Of a stretch of DNA of 64,000 bases, positions 23,976-34,669 are shown piece by piece. The translations under genes and the position numbers were made by a program. The notes beneath the pieces are model-generated. The model was given only the letters and a program-made list of their open reading frames with translations, made no database searches and had not been told where the DNA came from. The stretch is from the NCBI GenBank assembly GCA_963989385.1, contig OZ022502.1:12697001-12761000 (forward strand). The letters are read 5' to 3'. This DNA comes from Ctena decussata. Taxonomy: Eukaryota > Mollusca > Bivalvia > Lucinida > Lucinidae. The number at the start of each line of letters is the position of its first letter. Positions within the stretch are counted from its first letter, which is position 1.

Positions 23976-24199
23976 TTTAAATTTGGACCATCGCGATTGC
24001 ATTTGTAGATACAGAATTTCAGTGATTTTGCAGCTAATGTTGCTAAACCACTGTTGTCTGTATTTTTTAATCATTTTCGTTTTACAATTTCCTGTTTTAT
24101 TTTCTCCTTGGTTCGTAACAGGGACAATTCCAACGCGTATATTAAAATGTTTGCATGTCTTCCTTTGATTAGTTTCAAAACATGTCAAGGAAAACAACT

Positions 24200-24375
24200 C
24201 CTTTTTTGTTTCATTTTTCCTTTTATTTTTAATAGGATTTTCTCTAAAAGGCGAGATTTTTCATCTAAAAAGAAGTTCTTTTCTTTAATAGTAGACTTTT
24301 TTTAAATAGTATTTTGTTATCTAAGGAAGCAAACAGAAATTCACAAAAGTAGTTCCCTTTGTAAAACTGGCAGGA
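24200..24375. repeat. Dispersed repeat family W
   Basis: Same layout as 1010-1200, 37530-37705, 54760-54920 and 56570-56755: a pyrimidine run, AAGAAGTTCTTTTCTTTAA, a TAGAC or GTCGACTC-type motif, and an end resembling GTTCCCTTTGTAAAACTGGC. Diverged; class unknown. Confidence 0.35.
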
Positions 24376-24492
24376 CAATATGGAGATGCACTAATACACG
24401 TTAAACATGTAACTGATTTTACAAATCGGTGGACCAGAAGCTGCCACACCTATCAATGACACGAAGAGAAGGGGTAAACATACGATGGCGTA

Positions 24493-24708
24493 CAGTTAAT
24501 TCTGGATAACTTATACACTGATACCTCAATGTAGCCACTTAAATGAAAGAATTAAGTTTGAATATTTAACCAATTTTCTTTAAATTTCAACTTCTGATAT
24601 TGCAAACTACTGATATTTCAAAGTAAATTTTCTTGGACAAGAAAATTTACATTTGTGATATCAGTAGTTTTAGATGAGCTTCGAATCGGAGATATCGAGA
24701 GTTGACTG
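24493..24708. mobile_element. Pogo-like MITE
   Basis: CAGTTAATTCTGGATAACTT at the left and its partial complement GATATCGAGAGTTGACTG at the right, with TA directly outside both (24491-24492, 24709-24710). The interior includes an ACTACTGATAT/ATATCAGTAGT inverted pair. CAGTTAA ends and a TA duplication fit pogo/Tigger-derived MITEs. Confidence 0.6.
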
Positions 24709-25109
24709 TATACACAATATAGATAAAAGTAAAGGTGTCCTGTAGCCTTGTGGTCTTGCTGCTGTGGGCGTTGGAGGCCCATCTTAGACACAGCATGTGA
24801 AAGACGGAGCGCATCCCTCTCCTTTGGCTCTCGTTAAGCTTAACTAATTTGAAGAAAGGATTCATTACTATGCTGACAAAGATTTTTAGCGGCTGGCTGT
24901 CCCTTTGGGAGTAAAAACCCGCGGCAATCTCCATCATAGCTCATAGCCTTAAACCACTCGACAACGGCAGTATATACACCTATCAAAGTTAAAGTGGTAA
25001 AAGTGCCCAAATCACAAGTCCAAACTCCTAGATCATATAAACATAGACATTTCCGAAAAAAATAGATACATAGACATGGACCAAAAATAGAGGTACGACC
25101 ATGTGCTCG

Positions 25110-25210
25110 CGGCACCCGCCATATCTATGTATCTGTGGAATAAGTCAGTGAAAATGAAAGTCCGGTATTGGAAAGCTTTACTTTACTTCGGCTGGTGCCA
25201 TCGAATAAAA
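25110..25210 (-). repeat. Repeat family V fragment (inverse)
   Basis: The complement reads ACTTTCATTTTCACTGACTT, then CCACAGATACATAGATATGG, matching 17385-17430 and 34545-34605. Confidence 0.45.
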
Positions 25211-25807
25211 AATACCGGTAAGTTAAGAAACATCTACATTGTAGGGATCAGTGAAAGAGAGAGAGAGAGAAAGAAACATCAACCAGTTTTCTGTTTCAAA
25301 TCACGATGGCTAGGATTTATGAAACATAACAACTTGACTCAAACATAAGGTAACGTAAAGTCAGACACTACGTGGCGATAGTAAAAATATCTAACATTTG
25401 AACAAATAACATGAACGAAAACGTAGACATTAGAATTGACAATGGTAAAACTATGTTCAAGATAAACGGGATGGCTTTCAGGCGTAACAGCTCCGTCATT
25501 TTCACATTAATTTTGCCTAACGTCTAAATGGAGGTAAAATCTTCAAAAATAGACCTCTGTTTGGATAGGATTTCTTGTCCATAGAATCAAATAGGCGGTT
25601 CCAACAGTTGTTTCCCTTTGAAAACGTGGCAGAAAATTATGTTGGTGTGCTTATCACTGTAAATTAATTTTTTACGTCCCCTATCACACAAAGTTCCTAT
25701 AATGTTTAATTTCATGTACTCTCTCTCTAGGAGAGGAACTAATCAAGCCATTGCTTCTGTTCTAATCCTATTGTGTTTGGTTATTAACTATATAAGATTA
25801 GGAGTTC

Positions 25808-26255
25808 GTACTCTATTGTACGCCGTTTCCTTTTACTAAAATACGGGTCCCACTATTTCCCGGTACTTCTATATTTGGAGCATCTTGCTGCAGGGTTCTC
25901 TCCAGTATCGCTAATGTACTATCTTTATAGCTTATCTTAAACACTTTATCTCATCCTAAGCAATCAATTACCCGAGAATTCAGTTCAGCTACCAAGAGTT
26001 GTCACTTAACATTACAGATCAATAACAAATTGTACTCGATTGTGCGCCGTTTTGTTTCGCTAAATGCAGGTCCAACTATTTCCCGGTATATGCTCCCATA
26101 TTTAGGGTCCCTCCCAGTATCGCTAAGACATGAGCTGTAATACTTATCCTGAACACTTTATCTTCCCCAATACTAGCAACTCACCTAGTACAAGCAACTA
26201 CCAGAGAGTACAGTCCACTAAGGAAGCGCTATCACTAAACAGTACAGGTCACCTA
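25808..26255 (+). repeat. Tandem duplication, two units of about 225 bp
   Basis: Unit 1 starts near GTACTCTATTGTACGCCGTT and unit 2 near GTACTCGATTGTGCGCCGTT. Both go on through CTATTTCCCGGTA, CCAGTATCGCTAA and AACACTTTATCTC/T. Diverged by perhaps 25% by eye. Confidence 0.65.
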
Positions 26256-27054
26256 TTATACATAGGTTAATAGCACTGAAGCTTACATGCTACAAGCAAT
26301 CACTAGACTAAGAGAAAAAGCTGTCTAACTAGCACTTACCTACAGCTTCAACAAAGTCCAAAAATACAATAAAATGAACTTGTTTTGCTGCCAATTTTCT
26401 ACTTTACCACTTGCATCTTGTAGATTCATTGCTAAAGGATAACTTCTCAAGCTATTTTCCAAAGCTACTCTTGTGATGTATATACATAACAATGTTGTTA
26501 CTGCAAAGAATGTTTGGTTTTTGTAATAAAATATGTTAAAACCAAGTTCATGTACCATTAAGCTCGTATCGAATTTCTCCGAGAAAAACATGGGTAGCAA
26601 TAATAATTATAATAATAAGTAATAATGATGGAATAATAAAAACAAGAAAAAGAAGTAGAAAGAAAACAAAACTCATATTAAATTAATCACAGCGATAAAA
26701 CAAAATGAGAATTTATGGCAATACAATATCCTCAGCCTACTAAAACCAAAGGGAAATCGCGATGGTTCGGTTGGTAAAAATAACGACGTCGTTAGTTAAA
26801 CAATCGTTAAATATTCAGACGTATTTTTATGTGAAAACAGCCAATTTTCAGATAAAATGTGAGAAGCTTTTGCCGTGAAAACCCTTTTCTCATTGATTTG
26901 GCAAAAATATCCACACACTTGCTTATATCCGTACAAAAAGACCCAACAGATCAATGACTATCGTCTCCATTAATCTAACAATACTTTGAACAAGTGAGCC
27001 ACTATGATTCACTGTGGTCCAAACCAAAGGTATAGCTTAAAAGAAGTAAGTCAT
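26256..27054. other. No supported feature
   Basis: AT-rich sequence downstream of gene A. On the minus strand a strong donor-like CTGTAG|GTAAGTGC occurs near 26334, but I could not define an exon for it. Confidence 0.4.
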
Positions 27055-27210
27055 TTAATCGAAGTACATTAATACATCCGTCTTTCTAATTTTGAGGAAT
27101 CCCGAAGATAAATCTGTTTTCAATGCTTCTATTGTCGGTTGACCCCCGTGTCCTTTATCTTTGACGATGAATGTCCACTCTCCAACACGTCCGCGCATTC
27201 CCACGCCATT
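27055..27210 (-). CDS. Gene A, terminal coding exon
   Basis: Minus-strand exon starting after the acceptor TTTTTTAACAG (cag at 27211-27213) and open for 51 codons to TAA at 27055. Phase 0 start. The peptide begins NGVGMRGRVGEWTF and continues through IVKDKGHGGQPTIEAL to end KTDVLMYFD. The GRVG ... PTIEAL layout, after the KDFESLEPIDV block of the exon at 31039-31214, reminds me of a short C-terminal module common on bacterial RHS or polymorphic-toxin-type proteins. This is a memory-based resemblance and not a functional claim. The exon at 31039-31214 can splice directly here in phase 0, or through 27966-28274. Confidence 0.55.
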   Translation of the reverse strand, partial: NGVGMRGRVGEWTFIVKDKGHGGQPTIEALKTDLSSGFLKIRKTDVLMYFD

Positions 27211-27965
27211 CTGTTAAAAAACCAACAAACATAAAAGAGCGGAGACACGATAAAACAAACAAAATAATGCACGTGCACAATTTCGAAAAAAAATTACATG
27301 AAGGTATGATGTTGGCCATATGTGTATTTTAACCTGTTATAACCAAACATTTCTTAAAAATTTCATCGAAGAGCTCTTTTTATGAATTATTTATATGAAT
27401 CATAAAGACATGACGGAGTAAGGAAGGATGAGAAATGGCAACACTGCTATTTATACATACGCAGCTGGCATACAGACAAAACTATAAAACGTAGTTTCGA
27501 TGAAGGCTCCCCGTATTTATGTATTTTCTATTTTAAATTGAAAAAGCAACAAAAACCAAAAACCAAAAAAATAAAAAGAAACAAAAAAAAAGCAGAATGG
27601 GCAGCTATTAAAGTTACCACACTGCTAGAGACTATAGATAAGCGAGCATAACAACATGGAACATGTAACATTACAAAACCGCAACAGATATAAGCCTTGG
27701 AACGGTCAGTAAAATATTACTGGGGGTTTAAGCCAATTTTACTGGATCAAACAGAAATGTACACATATACATCACTAACGTGTACATCAAGGTAATGTGC
27801 ATTTGTCTTTTTTTTTCATACCCGGGGACTCAATAAATAAGCACATCAGGAAAAGCATTCGCGTTTGCAGTCCCTTGGAGGTATATTGAAAATGCTTAAA
27901 AAACAGAATATGACCTACACAGCAGATAAAGTTGAAGAATGCATAGTAGTAATTTTGTCTAGAAT
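27211..27965. other. Gene A intron or intergenic sequence
   Basis: Apart from a fragment of repeat X near 27690-27745, there is only AT-rich sequence with A-rich runs (27540-27600). No exon was recognised. Confidence 0.4.
27690..27745 (-). repeat. Repeat X-related fragment (inverse)
   Basis: GGAACGGTCAGTAAAATATT and GGGGGTTTAAGCC are the complement of the CCCAGTAA...TTTAAACCCCC...ACTGACCGTCCC portion of family X. Confidence 0.5.
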
Positions 27966-28274
27966 TTAATGTTTATATGAATTTCCCCTGAATGGTCGGT
28001 TGAAAACTTCAGATATACTTTCCCGCAAATAGTTCACTGGTTCATTGGGGTCAGACTGAATATCCTGCTTGTTATAGCAAACTGAAAAGAACCATGGAAA
28101 TGCTTCCTGAAAATATTTAATTAGTTCATAATCCCCTACACCGGATATAACTAGATTAACCGTATCACATCCTTTATAGGTGCTACTACGACGGCAAATT
28201 GTCTCGAAAATTGACCGGTGACTGCTCGCCGGATCAAAAGCGAAACAAAAGTAACATGCTTTGCCTTGTTGAAA
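27966..28274 (-). CDS. Gene A, candidate internal or alternative terminal exon
   Basis: Minus-strand exon after the acceptor CTTTTTTCACAG (cag at 28275-28277), open from phase 0 for 102 codons to TAA at 27966. The peptide starts FQQGKACYFCFAFDPASSHR, has YKGCDTVNLVISGVGDYEL in the middle and FPWFFSVCYNKQDIQSD near the end. It is rich in Cys and aromatics. Four Cys fall in the first half; I recognise no domain. The phase fits the end of 31039-31214. I could not find a strong in-phase donor linking it to 27210, so it may be an alternative last exon. Lack of an early Met hides it from simple ORF calling. Confidence 0.5.
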   Translation of the reverse strand, partial: FQQGKACYFCFAFDPASSHRSIFETICRRSSTYKGCDTVNLVISGVGDYELIKYFQEAFPWFFSVCYNKQDIQSDPNEPVNYLRESISEVFNRPFRGNSYKH

Positions 28275-28279
28275 CTGTG

Positions 28280-29515
28280 AAAAAAGTATGTCATGCCATA
28301 GAGAATTAAGGAAATGAAAGAATAAATGCCTGGAATGTTGTTAAAAAAGTTTCACAAAAGGGTGGATAATTATATAGTAAAATAAATTGTGTTCTGATAC
28401 TTATGTTTGTTGCGAAAATCTTCTTTTTTCATTGCTTAAATGCTACGAGTAAATAAACGCATTTTCAGGCATATGACACCTCAACCCATCGAAGTCCATA
28501 TGAGAATGTTGTAATAAGTAAAATACAGGCACTGATCAGAAACTAATACAATCAAAACACACACCCCGCTCTCAAAACCAAAATGGAAAGAAGCACACAC
28601 GCAAAACGGACAAAAGCTCACGAAAGACACGCACGGTAAACCAAATGAGCAGCTCATTCCCAAACAGGTGGTCATTCAGCTATGCTTATAAAAGCAGCAG
28701 CAACATATTTTTTACCTATTTTCATTTTAAATAACAAAACAAACCAGAAAGCAGAATTGGCGACCAGACTGCTAGAAACCATAGACAAGCAAACATTTCA
28801 CATGTAACACTGAGGAACCACAACAGAAATACTGCAAAAGATAACTGGAGGCGTGGGGTGGGGTTGGGGTGATTAAACTAGTTTGCCTCTGAACAGTTAG
28901 CTGTTTGCTTCGAATGAAGGTTTCCTAACCCACTAATAGTTCATAACCGCAAACAAACAAATCACGGATAAGACCTATGAATCAGAGATGAGCACTCGAG
29001 AGAAAAAAAACGTATTGCGACACCAGGGGACCCCTCCGATGTCAAACAACGCCACTGAAATACCGAAGCAAAAGAAAACTACCAGTTGAATCCCGAAAAA
29101 CGAAACAACAGACAAATCAAACTCCGGCATGAACCAACTAAACTTAGTCTAATAGCTTTATGTCCATGCCTATCTTTGAGTCTGACGCCCGACCAATCCG
29201 ACTTACAATTAAAGAGGAAAGCAAAACTATTTACTAAGATTCGGTTAACCACTTTACCTGCAGACTGCAGCATAACATTTCTGTTATATTCAATACGTTG
29301 GTAACGTATGATGATTTTTCTGACTGATCAGAAAAATCAGATGTACTTAAGTCAACTTGAAATTTTGGTTACTATAGGTCTTGTTGCAAAAGACTTTTTA
29401 TTCCGACCTTGAATTTAGAGACCAATTTATAGTGTCGGCGATAGAATTTTGAAAAAAAAGCTTTTCGAAGTTTATAATACCGATAAGCCTGGTTTGAGCT
29501 TCATTTTTTTCTACA
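28280..29515. other. No supported feature (gene A intron)
   Basis: AT-rich sequence with a perfect short hairpin at about 29307-29332 (GATTTTTCTGACTGATCAGA and its complement). Open frames on both strands near 29079-29304 overlap antisense and look like chance. Confidence 0.4.
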
Positions 29516-29517
29516 TA

Positions 29518-29755
29518 GAACCGCGACACGAGAAAACCAACTAAGAGGTTGTGCGCCCAGCGCAGACTCAGATCTGTCTGGGCATCTACCAAGTCTCACC
29601 AGAATCTTCGTTAAGCGCTTTAAGGGTAGCTAAGGGACTAAGCTACCTCCTTGCGGACAGCGAAGACTCTTATCAGTCTGGGCGAATGCCCAGGCTGATA
29701 TGCGTCTGTGCTGAGCGTACAACCACAATCTGTTGGTATTGTCGTGTCGCGGCTC
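29518..29755. mobile_element. GAGCCGCG-family MITE
   Basis: Starts GAACCGCGACACGAG, ends GTCGTGTCGCGGCTC. The centre orientation is CTAAGGGACTAAGCTACC. It lies in a gene A intron. Confidence 0.75.
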
Positions 29756-30049
29756 CTATGGAGACGTTTGGGTGGAGACAGTTTAAGCGTCCATGTGTTT
29801 CGACTACCGTGTTTTAACGGATATACAAATGTAAGATAGGGTTTGCTAGCCAAGCAATGGGACCCAGATCTGTCTAGTAAGATGGATCTAGATCTTTGGG
29901 ATTGCTTTGCAAAATAGATTTACATCTTTTTAATTCTCTTGAAAATGGATCTAGATCCTCCGGATTGTTTTTGAAAAACGCACTTTACAATTGAGAATAA
30001 CAGAGACGGATTCCAATTTGATTGTATATATTTTGGAATCTTTTTAAGT

Positions 30050-30972
30050 TAGTTGTATACGGAATGACTCTGTTACTTATTTGCTAAAGCAAAAGAGAGT
30101 AATGGTTCATGATGAAATCGATAAACGGTGGAGTATGTATACTTATAACACACACTAACAGTGTCTACAGTAAAGATCCTAAGTTTTCGGGCACATAGGT
30201 CTGTACAAACAGTGGAAACTGAGATCAGACTATTCCTTAGAAACCAGAATGATCAAGGTCGTCACAGTTGCCATGCAATCTGCGCATTTTTTGTAGGCAT
30301 TACTCTATGGTAGATCCGGAACATCAGGAAAATAAATAGAAGGGGAAGGACCGGTTTTGCTTTAAGCATGTGCAAAATTTGGGCAGTCTGTTTTGGGGAT
30401 ATTTTTAACTTAAACATTTTTTTCTAGGAAACGAAACGGTAAAGTGGTATCTTTTTTTTTTTTTTTTTTTTTTTTTGCTTTTTTTTTTTTTTTTTTCTTT
30501 TGTAATCTGTAACATACAATGTAAGTTTTACTAAAATATTATGCATAAGCATTTTTACTAAAATAATACGCATAAGCATTCCCCCCCCCCCCACCCCCCA
30601 TCGATTAGAGATATTTTTGATGACGTTTTTCATGTAATTCAATTTTCTTGCATTTTTTAAACTATGTAAAAATATACTTATTATCTAGATAACTCCATTT
30701 TTTGTTACCACTTTCTTTTGAATATCCTACATTGTAGATTATATGATTTGCAGCAATGAAAGTGCATTCATGTGCTAAAGATATAAATTGTAATGGAAAA
30801 TGTGTAAAAAGTATGTACAAATACAAAATATTGTTTCTTAGGAAAACAAACTGTTAACATTTTTCTTTTCTTATTCAAAGGTTTTGTAGCTCTTTGGGTA
30901 TAATTGTTTGAATGCCCCGCCAATATTTCTATTTAATATGTCCCGCCAATATTTTTATTCAGTATCTACCTT
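30050..30972 (+). repeat. Inverted-copy repeat, partner of 52626-53480
   Basis: Complementary along its length to 52626-53480. Landmarks are GTCTGTACAAACAGTGGAAA, CATTACTCTATGGTAGA, a central T-run (30452-30497) against an A-run (53048-53086), ACATACAATGTAAGTTTTAC and AATGCC.C.CCAATATTTCTAT. It ends at CTACCTTAAAG (30966-30976). The partner ends at the TTAA where the element 51761-52621 is inserted. Confidence 0.75.
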
Positions 30973-31038
30973 AAAGTAAACACCCAGTACTAACACAATT
31001 AATGCGGAACATTTGTGTGAGTTCCACATTATACATAC

Positions 31039-31214
31039 CACTTCAGGAACTATAAAGTTTGTAACATCAATAGGCTCTAGCGATTCAAAATCTTTAACTG
31101 CTTTACCATAATCTCCTTTGGTGACGTACTGTTTGACTTTGCCCTTTGGAGGCACGGGTCTCGCTTTGTTCAGTATTGTTTGCCAAGTTTGTAAACTTTT
31201 TTGTATGGCTCGAG
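31039..31214 (-). CDS. Gene A, internal exon
   Basis: Minus-strand exon between an acceptor with a long TTTA pyrimidine tract ending TTTTAG (31215-31216) and a donor GAAGTG|GTATGT (31037-31038). It is 176 nt: 2 + 58 codons. Its first two bases (CT) complete a codon with the single G left by the exon at 36354-36398. The peptide includes RAIQKSLQTWQTILNKA, then KGKVKQYVTKGDYGKAV, then KDFESLEPIDVTNF. It is lysine-rich with no membrane segment. Codon-like composition and two good splice sites make it the best exon in this cluster. Function unknown. Confidence 0.65.
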
Positions 31215-32689
31215 CTAAAATAAATAAATAAATAAATAAATTAATCTTTTTAATATGGATGTAACTGATAAAAACATAACTGCGCTGAACAGAAAGTCTA
31301 CAAAGACTTTGAAGCATTAAGAATGACACTTTATCTCGTTGATCCCTACAATGTGGTCGTTTCTAAAGGTGGGGGGGGGTGGGGGGTGGGGGGGGGTCTC
31401 CATAAGGGCCATTTTCTGGTTACAAATGAATTTTCACCAAACCTCAGCAATTACTACCTGTAAGAGTTGGCTTTCATATATTGAAATACTGATCTCATCG
31501 AAAGTGTATTTTGAGTGGAGCGCATTGTCAAAGTGGGTGGAGTAATTCCACCCCATACCTTACCATGTATCATATTTTTCAATTATCTCTATAAGTAATG
31601 ATGACTGATTAACCATTATTATTTGAAATAATACAAGCATGCATGCTAATTAATTGGGTTATATAACTTATCATTGTTTGCTTATTCAGTACCAATATAT
31701 GAGCTTATAAGTGGTAACAGGAATTTTACTTATTTTTGCTTCTCCAACTTTACGAAAAACCACAATTTTTCTTTATTTGTCCACATATATAAAAGAAACT
31801 GTGTTATTATATTGATATGATACTGTGCATTGTAGAATTATGAGAAAACTGTCCTAGGCATATCAAAACCAGAATTATCTGTCCTTGGTTCAAGAAAATA
31901 TAAGTAAATAAATTGAAAATGTAAGACCATAATTCTACACTGGAAGGTATATATTTGATGCTTGTTTCTCATGTTTCTAATATTATACTGATTGTTGAGC
32001 TTTCAATTCTATATAGTACCTGTGATATTACTTAGGAACGGTAACTGAACAGCAGTGCTCATCCTGTTATATACCACTTAATTACATCTCATTCAAGATA
32101 TCATTTTTCGACACAAAGTTTGATTTATGGATTTTAGTTACTGATATATCAAATGTTATTGAATGCCTTAGTTTGGAATTTAAATGTCTCTCTGAAAACT
32201 AATAACAGAGACAGTGCACTAGACAGTGTACTAAACCCTCCTGTCCAACACACATATCTGGCAGTGATCACCCTTATCTTACTTGTTTACAGTCGTAGTG
32301 CGTTTAGTGTGATCTTTGGTGGCTGATTAGCCAAATGTTTGCTCTGCATTATCTATAACAAATAGAGCTAGATACATCCAGAGATGGAAGTACTCATGGG
32401 TAATGCATGATCTCTATGTTAGCACTTTTTATGCCTTTGCTTAGCTTCACAGATTCTCTTCATGTTTCATTTCTTCTGACAATCTTATGAACATTTTCAC
32501 ACTTAAGTTCTCCTCAGAATATTTTCTTTGGTAAACATATCTCAGACAGCGTCGGTGAATGTCTTTCACCTGTGCATTTGTTCTGGTGACATGGCCAGCC
32601 CATCTTAGCTGATCCTGTTTCAGAATGGTTTATAATGCTTTGCATCCCTGTCCTCTTCAGGCCTTTCATATCCTCGTGTTTGTAGAATG

Positions 32690-32840
32690 TCCATGAACTC
32701 AGTGGACACTGTCCATGGACATTGTCCCGCTGGAGTATCGGAACGTGGGTCCACTGAGTTCATGGACAATGTCAACTCAGTCCATAGACAATGTCCTCTC
32801 AGTCCATGGACATTGTCCACTCAGTCCGTGGACATATTTT
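32690..32840. repeat. Palindromic minisatellite, cluster 1
   Basis: Repeated ATGGACAATGTC/GACATTGTCCAT motifs about 18-30 bp apart, each self-complementary around CCATGG. Frames on both strands read through it, but only as repeat translation. Confidence 0.65.
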
Positions 32841-33244
32841 CCCTACGTTTTATTTAGGAAAGAAGTATGTCAATCCAACCAAACTAATTGCATATGTCTA
32901 AGTCACAGTGCATGTCGTTTATATCTCATGACATACAGTGCCAGGAATATGCATCTATAATGAAAGACATATTGTCTCCAGGTCCTCTGCCTTACGGGAG
33001 ATCCCATAAAAACAAATTGCATTGTGTTTTATATTGTCTTGTTTTATTGTTTTCTGTATTATGATATAAATTATAATTAAAATTGCCAAATTGTAAGTTC
33101 TGTATAGGTGGAAACCTAGATGGTCTTTATTGTTTTCCTGTCTACTTAGATATTAAGAATAATTAATTGAAGTAATTAATTCAAATAACCAGAATTTTCT
33201 ATTGAAATTTAAAGGGAGGCTACTTTAACTCAATTCTATATCCA

Positions 33245-33545
33245 TATCAGCTAGACAATGTCCATGGACATGTCCAGTCAGTCCACTGACTCAGTTGACT
33301 TTGTCCATGGACATTGTCCAGTCCGCCTGAACTCCCTGGACAATGTTCAGGGTGTCGATAGACAAAGTCCAGACTGTCCACTGAGACCATGGATAATGTC
33401 CACTGAATCCATGGGCATTTTCCAGACTGACAGGTATCACTGGACTTTGCCCATGGACTCACTAAACTTTGTCCAGAATGTCCATGGTCATTGTCCAGAC
33501 TGCCCACGGAAAACGTCCAGAGAGTCTACGTCAGCGAACTTTGTA
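33245..33545. repeat. Palindromic minisatellite, cluster 2
   Basis: The same CCATGGACATTGTCCA-type unit with TCAGT linkers, about a dozen degenerate units. The two opposing frames of 86 and 103 codons here are artefacts of the repeat. Confidence 0.65.
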
Positions 33546-34500
33546 CAGACTGGCTGTCATTCCACCTGAGTTCTAGGAGTGTCCTCAGACAGTTTTGTGT
33601 AAGGTTAGGGTGATCACTGTCAGATATAAAAAATATTGTGTGTGTGTGTTGGGAAGGAGGGTCTAGTACACTGTCTCTGTCATCAGTTTTCAGTGAAACT
33701 TTCAAATTCCAAACTAGGGTATTCACTAACAGTTGATATATCAGTAGCTAAAATCCATAAATCAAACTTTGCGTCGAAAAATGATTTCTTGAATGAGATG
33801 TAATAAAATGGCATATAACAGGATGAGCTCTGCTGTTCAGTTACAGTTCTTGTGTAATATCAAGGGTGCTATATGTAATTGAAAGCTCAACAATCAGTAT
33901 AATATTAGAACCACGAACAAAAGAGTCATCAAATATACACCTTCCAGTGTAGAACTTTGGTCTTACATTTTCAATTTATTTACTTATATTTTCTTGAACC
34001 AAGGGCAGATAATTCTGGTTTTGATATGACTAGGATAGTTTTCTCATAATTTTACAATGCACAGTATCATATCAATATAACTACAAAGTTTCTTTTATAT
34101 ATGTGGACAAATAAAGAAAAAATGTGGTTTTTCGTAAAGTTGGAGAAGCAAAAATAAGTAAAAATTCCTGTTACCACTCATAAGCTCATACATTGGTACT
34201 GAATAAGCAAACAATGGTAAGTTATATAACCCAATTAATTAGCATACATGCTTGTATTATTTCAAATCATAATGGTAAATCAGTCATCATTACTTATAGA
34301 GATAATTGAAAAATATGATACATGGTAAGGTATGGGGTGGAATTACCCCACCCACTTTGACACTGCGCTTCACTCAAAATACACGTTCGATGAGATCAGT
34401 ATTTCAGTATTTGAAAGCCAACACTTACAAGTAGTGATTGGTGAGTTTTGGTGAAAATCCATTAGTAACCAGAAAATAGCCCCTATGGAGTCCCCCCTTT

Positions 34501-34665
34501 GTTTTCAACATCATGGCCACGGCCAAAACATAGTAAGGCTTGCAGTTAGTTACCTGATACTTATTTTCACTGACCTTTTCATCAGAGATATAGGCATGGC
34601 GGATGTATGATAATATGCAGCTGATACTTACTACTCAAGAGCACCTGATCACACTAGCTTTTTTG
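34501..34665 (+). repeat. Repeat family V, right half
   Basis: ATCATGGCC..GGCC, TTTTCACTGACCTTTTCATC and ATGGCGGATGTAT align with 17335-17480. It is separated from its left half (31340-31365) by the foldback element. Confidence 0.5.
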
Positions 34666-34669
34666 TTTT

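Larger units (their letters stand above)
31365..34500. mobile_element. 3.1-kb foldback element with ~950-bp inverted arms
   Basis: Left arm about 31365-32290, right arm about 33595-34500, complementary along nearly all their length: CCATAAGGGCC.TTTTCTGG, AATTCCACCCCATACCTTAC, GGTAACAGGAATTTTACTTA, ACTGTGCATTGTA, GAGACAGTG.ACTAGAC. The 1.3-kb spacer carries two clusters of palindromic GTCCATGGACA minisatellite. The outer flanks (31340-31365 and 34500-34660) match the two halves of the V repeat at 17275-17480, so the element inserted into a V copy. No transposase. It is FB/foldback-like and sits in a gene A intron. Confidence 0.75.

Noticed and set aside
24647..25115. Overlapping minus frames of 91 and 96 codons
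   Set aside because: They overlap in different frames; one crosses a pogo-like MITE end and neither has a family signature.
26334..26600. Exon ending at a strong donor (CTGTAG|GTAAGTGC)
   Set aside because: The donor is good, but the long frame upstream ends before it, and no acceptor or start defines an exon.
30424..30642. Lysine-rich minus-strand frame
   Set aside because: Product of a poly-T and poly-C tract.
32620..33570. Opposing open frames of 66-103 codons as genes
   Set aside because: They translate palindromic GTCCATGGACA repeats on both strands, giving repetitive DNVHG/TMSMD-type peptides.
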